Origin: an uncultured Hyphomicrobiales bacterium
Lineage (GTDB): Bacteria > Pseudomonadota > Alphaproteobacteria > Rhizobiales > Beijerinckiaceae
Length of the DNA stretch: 10,373 nt
NCBI GenBank assembly: GCA_903916165.1
Contig: CAIWVR010000095.1
Coordinates: 1-10,373, forward strand
Direction of reading: 5' to 3'
Made by a program: the position numbers and the translations under genes. How positions within the stretch are numbered: the stretch's first letter is position 1; each line of letters opens with the position of its first letter. Below, one piece after another: positions 1 to 5,967 of the stretch. The notes beneath the pieces are model-generated. The model saw only the letters and a program-made list of their open reading frames with translations. It did no database searches and was not told the origin of the DNA.

Positions 1-747
1 CTTGAGCGACCAGCGGCCCTCGGGATTGGCCGTGACGCTGGTCACCGGCGCGCCATTGAGAGACAGAAGAATGGTGGACCCCGGAGTGCCTGTTCCGGTG
101 GCGTAAAAGCCCCCCTTGTCATCGACCTCGACGGTGCGAATACTCAGGGCGATGCTGATGGGAGCGGCGCTCGCCGGCACGCGTTCGGACAGGATCTGCG
201 TTGGGGCACCGGCCTGGGTCAGGGCAACAACCAGATCCCCTGCCCTTTCGGCTGGCACGGAGACGGCGACCGTCTGGGACAAGGCGGAGGCAGCCCCGCC
301 GTCAATCTCGAGAGACAGAAGGTGATCACCCACCGCCAATGCCGGGGGCACGAGCGCGAACTGGCCATTTGAATCGGCCGTGACCTGCGCGATCACCACC
401 CCCTTGTTGAGGAGGCGCACCGTCGCGCCAGGCTTGGCCCGTCCGGCGACGACAGTGTCGCCCGTTGGCTCGACGCGGACAATGTCGAATACGGCGGCAC
501 TGGTGATTGAGGCGCCGCCCGTGGCGTTTCCGACCGACGGGCCTTTCAGCGCCAGCGTGGCGTCCGGCTCAGCGGGTGCCACAGGTTCAGCCAGCGTTGG
601 CGCGGCCTCGATACTGGTTTGGGGTGCCTCGACCCGGTTGAAAAGACGCGGGTTCTGGTCAGCAATACGATAGGAAATGGAGCCAATCGCGCCAACAGCG
701 ACGAGCGAGCTCAAACCAAACAGAAGGGTGCGTGACTGCGCCAACAT
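1..747 (-). CDS. Envelope protein with N-terminal membrane anchor and bacterial Ig-like repeats, probably LysM-type (3' end outside window)
   Basis: The frame is open for 249 codons from the ATG at 747 to the window edge, so only the N-terminal part is seen. Residues 7-27 form a hydrophobic segment (signal anchor or uncleaved signal peptide) after a short N-terminus with one Arg. A Pro/Ala/Glu-rich linker follows (about 40-80). Two related beta-rich units come next: residues 88-148 (containing AGRAKPGATVRLL and later DSNGQF) and 200-249 (containing TGTPGSTILLSL and NPEGRW). The shared PG(A/S)T and (S/P)(N/E)G(Q/R)(F/W) pattern is that of bacterial Ig-like repeats. In Hyphomicrobiales such N-termini often belong to envelope proteins ending in a LysM peptidoglycan-binding domain. 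That domain would lie outside the window and is inferred only. The ribosome binding site before 747 is weak. The gene is divergent from the LOG-family gene, with 104 bp between the starts. Confidence 0.75.
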   Translation of the reverse strand, partial: MLAQSRTLLFGLSSLVAVGAIGSISYRIADQNPRLFNRVEAPQTSIEAAPTLAEPVAPAEPDATLALKGPSVGNATGGASITSAAVFDIVRVEPTGDTVVAGRAKPGATVRLLNKGVVIAQVTADSNGQFALVPPALAVGDHLLSLEIDGGAASALSQTVAVSVPAERAGDLVVALTQAGAPTQILSERVPASAAPISIALSIRTVEVDDKGGFYATGTGTPGSTILLSLNGAPVTSVTANPEGRWSLK

Positions 748-851
748 GGTGAAAACTCAAAATGAACCAGAATTCCTTTTTAGCGCCACCGCGCAACGAA
801 AGCCAGCGGCTGCGCCTTGACCCCGTCATGAGGCACGTCGAAAAAGGAAGA

Positions 852-1451
852 ATGAACCTGATTCGCAACATATGTGTCTACTGCGGCTCCGCACCGGGCG
901 CAGATCCGCTGTTTCTTGACGCCGCGCTCGAGCTTGGCCGGGCGCTGGCCGCCCATGACATCGGCCTCGTCTATGGCGGCGGCGACAACGGCCTGATGGG
1001 GGCCGTCGCGCGCGCCGTGCTGGCGGAGGGCGGGCGCGTCACCGGCATCATCCCGAGCTTCCTGCGCAAGCGCGAGAACATGCTGGAGGCGGCGCAGGAG
1101 CTGATCATCGTCGACGACATGCACAGCCGCAAGCGGATCATGTTTGAGCGCGCCGACGCTTTCGTGGCGCTTCCCGGCGGCATCGGGACACTGGAAGAAC
1201 TCGTCGAGCAGCTCACCTGGGTGCAGCTTGGCCAGCACGGCAAGCCGGTGCTGATCGCCGATATTGCCGGTTTCTGGAAACCCTTGCTGTCGCTCTTCGC
1301 CCATATGCGCGGGAACGGCTTCATCCGCGAGCAGTTCGAGCTCAATTATCTCGTGTCGGAGAAGATTGGCGATGTGATCCCGATGTTGCAGAAGGCCGCC
1401 GCCATGGCCGAGCGCACCGGGAAGACAAAGGAACTCGACGCGCGCCTTTAG
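852..1451 (+). CDS. TIGR00730/LOG-family Rossmann-fold protein (nucleoside 5'-monophosphate phosphoribohydrolase)
   Basis: A 199-residue cytosolic protein of the LOG ('lonely guy') family, whose members release the base from nucleoside 5'-monophosphates, including cytokinin ribotides. The Rossmann start ICVYCGSAPG is at residues 7-16, LVYGGGDNGLMG at 39-50, MHSRK at 90-94, and the family signature PGGIGTLEE at 108-116 with the catalytic/binding Arg and Glu region. The length fits the short LOG class. The frame is open upstream to ATGs at 762 and 828, but I chose 852 because AAGGAAG lies just before it (844-850) and the family begins close to the ICVYCGS strand. The stop codon lies inside a GC-rich hairpin, and the gene converges on cimA. 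Bacterial LOG proteins are often housekeeping nucleotide hydrolases. A cytokinin role cannot be read from the sequence. Confidence 0.93.
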   Translation: MNLIRNICVYCGSAPGADPLFLDAALELGRALAAHDIGLVYGGGDNGLMGAVARAVLAEGGRVTGIIPSFLRKRENMLEAAQELIIVDDMHSRKRIMFERADAFVALPGGIGTLEELVEQLTWVQLGQHGKPVLIADIAGFWKPLLSLFAHMRGNGFIREQFELNYLVSEKIGDVIPMLQKAAAMAERTGKTKELDARL

Positions 1452-1458
1452 GCGCGCG
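1439..1458 (+). terminator. Hairpin spanning the stop of the LOG-family gene (possible terminator)
   Basis: CGCGCGCC (1439-1446), loop TTTA, GGCGCGCG (1451-1458) form a perfect 8-bp stem. The TAG stop at 1449-1451 falls in the loop and first stem base. No U-run follows, so it is not a canonical intrinsic terminator. It could stabilise the 3' end or mark a Rho-linked end between convergent genes. Confidence 0.4.
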
Positions 1459-1475
1459 CTTCATGCAGCCCCCTT

Positions 1476-1489
1476 GCGCCTTCAGGCGC
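1476..1489 (-). terminator. Short hairpin at the cimA stop codon (possible terminator)
   Basis: GCGCC (1476-1480), loop TTCA, GGCGC (1485-1489). On the minus strand the cimA TGA stop occupies the loop. It mirrors the hairpin at 1439-1458, so each convergent gene ends in a GCGCC-type stem holding its own stop codon. The stem is short and has no U-run, so its function is uncertain. Confidence 0.3.
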
Positions 1490-3071
1490 GCATTTTCATC
1501 AACTTCCAGTTGATCGCGTCAAGCAAGGCCTGGAACGAGGCGTCGATGATGTTGGCCGACACGCCGACCGTCGACCAGCGGGTGCCTTGGGAATCGCCGA
1601 ATTCGATCAGCACGCGGGTCACGGCGTCGGTGCCGCCCTGGAACACCCGCACGCGATAGTCGAGCAGTTCCAGATCTTCGATATGACGCTGGTACTTGCC
1701 GAGATCCTTGCGCAAAGCGAGGTCGAGCGCATTGACCGGGCCGTTGCCCTCCGCCACGGAAATCATCGTCTCGCCATCAATGGCGACCTTCACCACCGCT
1801 TCCGACACGCTGACCAGATCACCATTGGCATTGTGGCGGCGCTCCATGACGACGCGGAAACGCTCGACATCAAAATAATCCGGCACTTGCCCGAGCATGC
1901 GACGCGCCAGCAGCTCGAAAGAGGCGTCCGCGCCTTCATAGGCATAGCCCAAGGCTTCCTTTTCCTTCACCTCGTCGAGCAGCCGGTTGACACGCGGATC
2001 GTCCTTGGCGACGACCACGCCGAGGCGGTCGAGTTCGGCCAGGATGTTCGAGCGCCCGGCCTGATCGGAGACCAGCACCTTGCGCCGGTTGCCGACGCTT
2101 TCGGGCGGGACGTGCTCGTAGGTCCGTGGATCTTTCAGCACGGCAGAGGCGTGGATGCCCGCCTTGGTCGCGAAGGCCGACGCGCCGACATAGGGCGCGT
2201 GCCGGTTGGGCGCGCGGTTGAGGAATTCGTCCAGCGTATGGCTGATCTTGGCGAGATGCGCCAGCCGTTCGAGATCGACGCCGGTCTCGAAACGCTCCGC
2301 ATATTCGCTCTTCAGCAGCAGCGTCGGGATAATGGTGACGAGATTGGCATTGCCGCAGCGCTCGCCAAGCCCGTTCAGCGTGCCCTGGATCTGGCGCACG
2401 CCCGCGCGCACGGCGGCAAAGGAATTCGCCACGCCATTGCCGGTGTCGTCATGGGCATGAATGCCCAGATGGTCGCCCGGGATGACCTTGGCCACGGCCG
2501 TGACGATGGCCTCGATCTCGTGCGGCAGCGTGCCGCCATTGGTGTCGCACAGCACGACCCAGCGCGCGCCATGGTCATAGGCGGCCCTCGCGCAGCGCAG
2601 CGCATAATCGGGATTGGCCTTGTAGCCATCGAAGAAATGCTCGCAATCGAGGATCGCTTCGCGCCCCGCCTTGCGCACGTGGTCGATGGAGTCCGCAATG
2701 CCCTCGACATTTTCATCAAGCGTGCAGCCCAGCGCGACATGGACATGATAGTCCCACGTCTTGGCCACAAAAGTGATCGTGTCGGCCTTGGCTTCGAGCA
2801 GCAGCGCAACGCCGGGATCATTGGCGGCCGAGCGCCCCGCCCGCTTCGTCATGCCAAAGGCGGCGAACTTCGCCTTGATCTTCGGACGCACGGAGAAGAA
2901 TTCCGTGTCCATCGGATTGGCGCCGGGATAGCCGCCCTCCACGTAATCGATGCCGAGCTGGTCGAGGAGCCCCGCGATCTGGCGCTTGTCTTCCAGCGAG
3001 AAATCGACGCCAGTTGTCTGCGCGCCGTCGCGCAAGGTCGTGTCGAACAGAGTGAGGCGTTCGCGGGTCAT
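1482..3071 (-). CDS. cimA: (R)-citramalate synthase
   Basis: A 529-residue enzyme that condenses acetyl-CoA with pyruvate to citramalate, the first step of the threonine-independent route to 2-oxobutanoate and isoleucine. The DRE-TIM catalytic barrel starts at FDTTLRDGAQTTGVDFS (residues 9-25), with Arg14 and Asp15 as catalytic/metal residues. The second metal motif HAHDD is at 205-209, NGLGERCGN at 233-241, and TKAGIHASA at 302-310. A LeuA-type C-terminal regulatory domain follows (about 395-525) and usually binds isoleucine for feedback inhibition. The DGAQ/EGG(Y/W)PG motifs and the length match the CimA (TIGR00977) branch rather than 2-isopropylmalate synthase. The ATG at 3071 overlaps the upstream GNAT stop as ATGA, which suggests translational coupling. 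A longer in-frame opening to 3248 would run through the GNAT gene and is rejected. Confidence 0.96.
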   Translation of the reverse strand: MTRERLTLFDTTLRDGAQTTGVDFSLEDKRQIAGLLDQLGIDYVEGGYPGANPMDTEFFSVRPKIKAKFAAFGMTKRAGRSAANDPGVALLLEAKADTITFVAKTWDYHVHVALGCTLDENVEGIADSIDHVRKAGREAILDCEHFFDGYKANPDYALRCARAAYDHGARWVVLCDTNGGTLPHEIEAIVTAVAKVIPGDHLGIHAHDDTGNGVANSFAAVRAGVRQIQGTLNGLGERCGNANLVTIIPTLLLKSEYAERFETGVDLERLAHLAKISHTLDEFLNRAPNRHAPYVGASAFATKAGIHASAVLKDPRTYEHVPPESVGNRRKVLVSDQAGRSNILAELDRLGVVVAKDDPRVNRLLDEVKEKEALGYAYEGADASFELLARRMLGQVPDYFDVERFRVVMERRHNANGDLVSVSEAVVKVAIDGETMISVAEGNGPVNALDLALRKDLGKYQRHIEDLELLDYRVRVFQGGTDAVTRVLIEFGDSQGTRWSTVGVSANIIDASFQALLDAINWKLMKMRA

Positions 3072-3541
3072 GGCGCGAGGTCTTTCGTGAGCGTGGTCAG
3101 GCCGAGCCATTCGTCGGCGATGATGCGCGTGTTGCGGCTCTGCGCGACATAGCCGCGCTTCTTGAAGAAAGGCTCGGCGGTGTCGCTGGAATCGACGGTC
3201 AGCTTCTTGGCCCCGCGTGCGCCGGCAAGCTTTTCCAGCGCATTGCACAAGAGGGTCCCGACGCCCTGCCCCGCGACCGAGGGAAACACGTAAAGCAGGT
3301 CGATCAGCTCGGTGCCCTCAAGCGCCGCGAAGCCGACCGGCACGCCATCCAGGGTGGCGACGAGCGTCAGCCTGGAGGCGAGCCGCTTGCCGAAGTCCGC
3401 CTCGTCATCGGCGATCGACATCCAGGCGGCGCGCTGTTCGACGCTGTAATCATCGGCGGTGAGCTCTTCTATGCTCGCACAGAAAATAGCGGCGAGCACC
3501 GGCGCATCGGCGGCGAGATAGGGGCGCAAGGAGGCGGTCAT
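3068..3541 (-). CDS. GNAT-family N-acetyltransferase
   Basis: A 157-residue single-domain acetyltransferase; the substrate cannot be told from sequence. The N-terminal strand and helix (LRPYLAADAPVLAAIF) are at residues 5-20. The central strand pair, with GVPVGFAAL at 66-74 and ELIDLLYVFPSVAGQGVGTLL at 78-98, contains the acetyl-CoA pyrophosphate loop in the form GQGVG (91-95) instead of the commoner R-G-x-G. The C-terminal motif AEPFFKKRGYV (122-132) is typical of GNAT motif B. I chose the ATG at 3541 because GGAA sits about eight bases upstream and the domain starts right after it; an in-frame ATG at 3586 lies inside the REP element. Its stop overlaps the cimA start by four bases. The gene lies between cysS and cimA, so it is probably co-transcribed, but the link to either pathway is unknown. 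Confidence 0.9.
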   Translation of the reverse strand: MTASLRPYLAADAPVLAAIFCASIEELTADDYSVEQRAAWMSIADDEADFGKRLASRLTLVATLDGVPVGFAALEGTELIDLLYVFPSVAGQGVGTLLCNALEKLAGARGAKKLTVDSSDTAEPFFKKRGYVAQSRNTRIIADEWLGLTTLTKDLAP

Positions 3542-3561
3542 GGGCGGAATTCCATCAGCAT

Positions 3562-3641
3562 CGTCATTGCGAGCGCAGCGAAGCAATCCAGAGGCCGCGC
3601 GTGGGGCTTCTGGATTGCTTCGCCTTCGGCTCGCAATGACG
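3562..3641. repeat. REP-type palindromic element between cysS and the GNAT gene
   Basis: An imperfect inverted repeat. CGTCATTGCGAG (3562-3573) pairs perfectly with CTCGCAATGACG (3630-3641), and GCGAAGCAATCCAGA (3578-3592) with TCTGGATTGCTTCGC (3609-3623). An internal loop separates the stems and a 16-base apex closes them, giving 27 paired bases per arm. GTCATTGCGAG...GCAATCCA units are common dispersed intergenic repeats in alphaproteobacteria and other proteobacteria. A related half-copy lies at the right window edge. In the cysS-GNAT-cimA transcript it would form a large stem-loop in the 133-bp gap and could protect upstream mRNA or reduce downstream transcription; that is inference. Confidence 0.9.
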
Positions 3642-3674
3642 GCTCACGGGTGGCAGAAGGGCTGCGCCCGACGC

Positions 3675-5063
3675 TCATACCTTCACCTCCCACTGGGTGA
3701 TCAACTCGCCATCCGGCCCCTTGCCGTCGCGCAATTGAATGCCCATCGCGACAAGTTCGTCGCGGATGCGGTCGCTTTCGGCAAAGTCCTTGGCCTTGCG
3801 GGCGGCAATGCGGGCGTTGATGAGGCGCTGGACCTGCAATTCGTCGATGGCAGCGGATGCGGGATGCCAGCCGATCCATTCGGGCAGGCTCTTCTGGAAC
3901 AGGCCAAGCAGCTGCCCGCAGGACGCCAGCCGCGTTCCGGCGAGTGCAACGCCATCCACGGCTTCCGAGTAGAGCCTGCGCAGAACCGTGATGGCCTCGG
4001 GCATGTTGAGATCATCCTCGAGCGCCGCCATGAACTCGGGCGGGATCATCGCGGGAGACGCCGCATACTGGCTGGCGATTGCATACATTTTGTCGAGTTC
4101 GCGTTTCGTCTCGCGCAAGGATGCGACCGTCCAGTCGATCGGCTGGCGATAATGCGTCTTCAACATGTTGAAGCGGATGACCTCACCCTGCCAGTCCGAC
4201 AGGGCGGCATTGATCGTGATGAAATTGCCGAGGCTCTTCGACATTTTCTCGCCTTCGACCTGCAGGAAGCCGTTGTGCATCCAAACGCTCGCCATGATCG
4301 AATGACCGAAGGCGCAGCGCGACTGGGCGATTTCGTTTTCATGATGCGGGAAGACGAGATCGATGCCGCCGCCGTGAATGTCGAACGTCTCGCCCAGATG
4401 CTTCCAGCTCATCGCCGAGCATTCGACATGCCAGCCAGGACGCCCGAAGCCCCAAGGTGAGTCCCAGCCCGGCTCGCCATCTTTCGAGGGCTTCCAAAGC
4501 ACGAAATCCATATCGTCGCGCTTGTAGGCCGCCACATCGACGCGGGCGCCCGCCAGCATCTCGTCGAGCGGCCGGCGCGACAGGCGCCCGTAATCGCTCA
4601 TCGAGGGCACCGAAAACAGCACATGGCCTTCCGCCGCATAGGCATTGCCGGCGGCGATCAGCTTTTCGATGATGGCGATCATTTCGGCAATGTGCTCGGT
4701 GGCGCGCGGCTCGACGTCGGGCTTGAGGCAGCCCAGCGCCGCGACATCCTCGTGGAAGATGCGCGCGGTCTCGTCCGTCAATTCGCGGATGGTGATCCCG
4801 CGCTCGGCGGCGCGCGCGTTGATCTTGTCGTCCACGTCGGTGATGTTGCGCACATAAGTGACGCTCGCCTCGCCATAGACATGGCGCAGCAGGCGATAGA
4901 GCACGTCAAAGACGATGATCGGGCGGGCGTTTCCAATATGCGCGAAGTCGTAGACCGTGGGTCCACAGACATACAGGCGCACATGCGCGCGATCGATCGG
5001 CGTGAAGATATCCTTCTGCCGGGTCAGCGTGTTGTACAGGCGCAAAGGCGTAGGCTGAGCCAT
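3675..5063 (-). CDS. cysS: Cysteine--tRNA ligase
   Basis: A 462-residue class I aminoacyl-tRNA synthetase that charges tRNA-Cys; the length is normal for bacterial CysRS. The N-terminal Rossmann fold has [18 protein letters not shown] (residues 31-48) with the HIGN signature at 42-45. The zinc site that reads cysteine is complete: Cys33, Cys215 (WHVECSAMS), His240 and Glu244 (FPHHENE). The KMSKS loop is intact at 273-277 ([11 protein letters not shown]). The helical DALR and anticodon-binding region follows from about 320, ending with the usual RIRDEL...GIQLRDG tail. The ATG at 5063 has a strong ribosome binding site, AAGGGGA (5074-5068), five bases away. Immediately upstream is a strongly folded RNA leader. 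The gene is probably first in a cysS-GNAT-cimA operon. Confidence 0.98.
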   Translation of the reverse strand: MAQPTPLRLYNTLTRQKDIFTPIDRAHVRLYVCGPTVYDFAHIGNARPIIVFDVLYRLLRHVYGEASVTYVRNITDVDDKINARAAERGITIRELTDETARIFHEDVAALGCLKPDVEPRATEHIAEMIAIIEKLIAAGNAYAAEGHVLFSVPSMSDYGRLSRRPLDEMLAGARVDVAAYKRDDMDFVLWKPSKDGEPGWDSPWGFGRPGWHVECSAMSWKHLGETFDIHGGGIDLVFPHHENEIAQSRCAFGHSIMASVWMHNGFLQVEGEKMSKSLGNFITINAALSDWQGEVIRFNMLKTHYRQPIDWTVASLRETKRELDKMYAIASQYAASPAMIPPEFMAALEDDLNMPEAITVLRRLYSEAVDGVALAGTRLASCGQLLGLFQKSLPEWIGWHPASAAIDELQVQRLINARIAARKAKDFAESDRIRDELVAMGIQLRDGKGPDGELITQWEVKV

Positions 5064-5067
5064 GATT

Positions 5068-5074
5068 TCCCCTT
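5068..5074 (-). promoter_or_regulatory. cysS ribosome binding site
   Basis: AAGGGGA on the minus strand, five bases before the cysS ATG. The GGGG core could pair with CCCC runs in the upstream leader (junction strand 5093-5089 or hairpin loop 5120-5117). Its accessibility may therefore depend on leader folding. Confidence 0.75.
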
Positions 5075-5078
5075 GAAG

Positions 5079-5144
5079 CCTGCTGGCCGGGGGCTTTGCT
5101 TCGAAACGAAGGTCTTGGGGTGCAAGACGGCGCCAGCCAGCAGG
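5079..5144 (-). promoter_or_regulatory. Predicted structured 5' leader (three-way junction) of cysS
   Basis: Read on the minus strand, CCTGCTGGCTGG (5144-5133) pairs with CCGGCCAGCAGG (5090-5079) over 12 bp with one G-U. This encloses two adjacent hairpins: GTCTTG/CAAGAC (5128-5123 with 5117-5112, loop CACCC) and CTTCG/CGAAG (5111-5107 with 5103-5099, loop TTT). Together they form a closed three-way junction that ends four bases before the cysS Shine-Dalgarno. An alternative pairing of GAAGC (5102-5098) with GCTTC (5079-5075) would compete with the outer stem, and a CCCCC run could pair with the GGGG of the ribosome binding site. I do not recognise a known riboswitch family. Attenuation or translational control of cysS is an inference from position and structure. 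Confidence 0.5.
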
Positions 5145-5155
5145 AAAGCTAGCTG

Positions 5156-5183
5156 ATCATAATCCGGCAAGTGATGCAGGCGA
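5156..5183 (-). promoter_or_regulatory. Candidate sigma70-type promoter of cysS
   Basis: TATGAT (5161-5156, minus strand) matches the -10 consensus in five of six positions. TCGCCT (5183-5178) is a weak -35 with 16 bases between. Transcription would begin near 5149-5145, just before the first base of the folded leader, which supports the assignment. The -35 is poor, so this remains a candidate. Confidence 0.35.
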
Positions 5184-5248
5184 GGCGCGTCATCTCAGCA
5201 CCATGCGGCAGACGTGAATTCCCGTCAAGCACCGGGCGTCACGCCATG

Positions 5249-5264
5249 GTTAAGAGTCTTTTAA
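5249..5264. promoter_or_regulatory. CtrA-type box with embedded GANTC (CcrM) site
   Basis: On the minus strand the sequence is TTAA-N7-TTAAC (5264-5249), the full consensus for the alphaproteobacterial cell-cycle regulator CtrA; the TTAA-N7-TTAA core is symmetric. The seven-base spacer contains GAGTC (5254-5258), a GANTC site for the cell-cycle methylase CcrM. The box ends 47 bases before the start of the secreted protein gene at 5312 and 185 bases before cysS. The first is the more likely target. Binding is inferred from the motif. Confidence 0.55.
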
Positions 5265-5311
5265 AGAAATCACCGTAGTTTCAAGCGTCTCCAACTTACA
5301 GGGTCGCCTCA

Positions 5312-5620
5312 ATGCGTCGTATGCTCCGCATCATGCTCCGTCTCAGCCTGATCCCTGCCCTCCTCGCGGGTGCATTCGCGCTTCCCTCCGTGCCGGCACC
5401 TGCCGCGGAGACATTCCTGATTACGCATGACGAATCCTATGGCCTCGCCGATTGCCTCTCAGCCGGCGCGTCCTGCGCCCGCACGGTTGCTGACGCCTGG
5501 TGCTCGACGATGGGGCGTGGCCCGTCCGTTTCCTTCGGCCCTGCCGAGAACGAGACCCCGATGATCGAAACGGCTGCCGATACCCCCAGACAGAGCGGTC
5601 TGCGCGTCACCTGCGGCTAG
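5312..5620 (+). CDS. Small secreted cysteine-containing protein, function unknown
   Basis: A 102-residue product that I do not recognise as a named family. Residues 1-32 form a clear Sec signal peptide: Arg-rich start, hydrophobic LSLIPALLAGAFAL, and a likely cleavage after APAA (29-32). The mature part is about 70 residues and has four cysteines (48, 55, 64, 101), enough for two disulfides in the periplasm. It contains SYGLADCLSAGASCARTVADAWC (42-64), a compact helix-like cysteine block, and a C-terminal VTCG. The start at 5312 is preceded by AGGG about ten bases away. A CtrA-type box lies 47 bases upstream, so expression may follow the cell cycle. The next gene downstream on the same strand, the DUF2865 protein, is also secreted and cysteine-rich, but 347 bp separate them and they are probably separate units. 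Confidence 0.8.
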   Translation: MRRMLRIMLRLSLIPALLAGAFALPSVPAPAAETFLITHDESYGLADCLSAGASCARTVADAWCSTMGRGPSVSFGPAENETPMIETAADTPRQSGLRVTCG

Positions 5621-5630
5621 TCGGGGATGA

Positions 5631-5658
5631 GGTCGAGGTCTTCGATGACCCCTCGATC
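5631..5658. terminator. Hairpin downstream of the small secreted protein gene
   Basis: GGTCGAGGTC (5631-5640) and GACCCCTCGATC (5647-5658) can pair around the loop TTCGAT with two extra C bases and one G-U pair. It starts 10 bases after the stop at 5620 and 11 bases past the end of the small minus-strand ORF at 5670, so it could serve both strands. No U-run follows, so termination is not certain. Confidence 0.4.
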
Positions 5659-5669
5659 AGCTTATCACT

Positions 5670-5819
5670 CTAGATCACATAGACAGACATGCTGCGCTTG
5701 GCATCGAAGCCGCGCTCGATCTGCATCGTCTTGAAGATGAACGGCCAACGCCCGGTCACGGCGGCAGCAAGGCCCAGACTCATTCCCACAGCCTATGCAA
5801 AGAACGCGCAACGCATCAT
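5670..5819 (-). pseudogene. Amber-interrupted small ORF with strong ribosome binding site
   Basis: On the minus strand AGGAG (5827-5823) sits three bases before an ATG at 5819 and six before a second ATG at 5816, a good initiation site. The frame reads MMRCAFFA, then TAG (5795-5793), then continues open as AVGMSLGLAAAVTG, RWPFIFKTMQIERGF and DAKRSMSVYVI to a TAG at 5672-5670. With the amber codon read through, the product would be 49 residues with a signal-peptide-like or membrane N-terminus and a basic/aromatic tail. TAG is one base from TGG (Trp) and CAG (Gln), so a single nonsense mutation explains it. The alternatives are translation only from the internal ATG at 5783, which has no ribosome binding site, or a fortuitous frame. 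I recognise no family. Confidence 0.4.
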
Positions 5820-5827
5820 TTTCTCCT

Positions 5828-5964
5828 GCCTTCGGCTCTGATATGGGATGTTGGTCCGCGCTTCACAGGGCCGCCTTCTTGCCGCCGCGATAGGCGCGCA
5901 GAGGAAGGCGGTCGCCTGCAGCGACTCAGAAACTGACCAGCCGGGCCAGAACAACCGGGGAGCC
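5828..5964. other. Spacer between the small minus-strand ORF and the DUF2865 gene
   Basis: The rest of the 344-bp gap at 5621-5964. It is GC-rich and contains one GACTC (5923-5927, a GANTC site) and the ribosome binding site GGGGAG (5957-5962) of the next gene. The plus-strand frame stays open back to an ATG at 5848, but that stretch does not look like protein sequence. I see no convincing promoter. Confidence 0.6.
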
Positions 5965-5967
5965 ATG

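Noticed and set aside
817..845. TTGACC as a -35 box for the LOG-family gene
   Set aside because: The matching -10 position (GAAAAA region) is poor, and the start would fall on the ATG although a Shine-Dalgarno is present upstream of it.
762..851. N-terminal extension of the LOG-family protein from ATGs at 762 or 828
   Set aside because: The extra residues do not match the family, neither ATG has a ribosome binding site, and AAGGAAG precedes the ATG at 852.
1587..3152. Long open frame on the plus strand opposite cimA
   Set aside because: It mirrors the codon pattern of cimA in GC-rich DNA, shows no recognisable domain, and lies opposite a well-supported gene.
5079..5144. T-box riboswitch upstream of cysS
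   Set aside because: There is no T-box consensus and no specifier-loop architecture, and the group is not one where T-boxes are expected. Only a generic structured leader can be claimed.
5149..5160. Three-codon leader peptide (Met-Ile-Ser) before the cysS leader fold
   Set aside because: It overlaps the candidate -10 box, contains no cysteine codons, and has no ribosome binding site. It does not support classical attenuation.
5848..5964. Upstream extension of the DUF2865 protein
   Set aside because: The extension is not signal-peptide-like and would bury the real signal peptide. GGGGAG favours the start at 5968.
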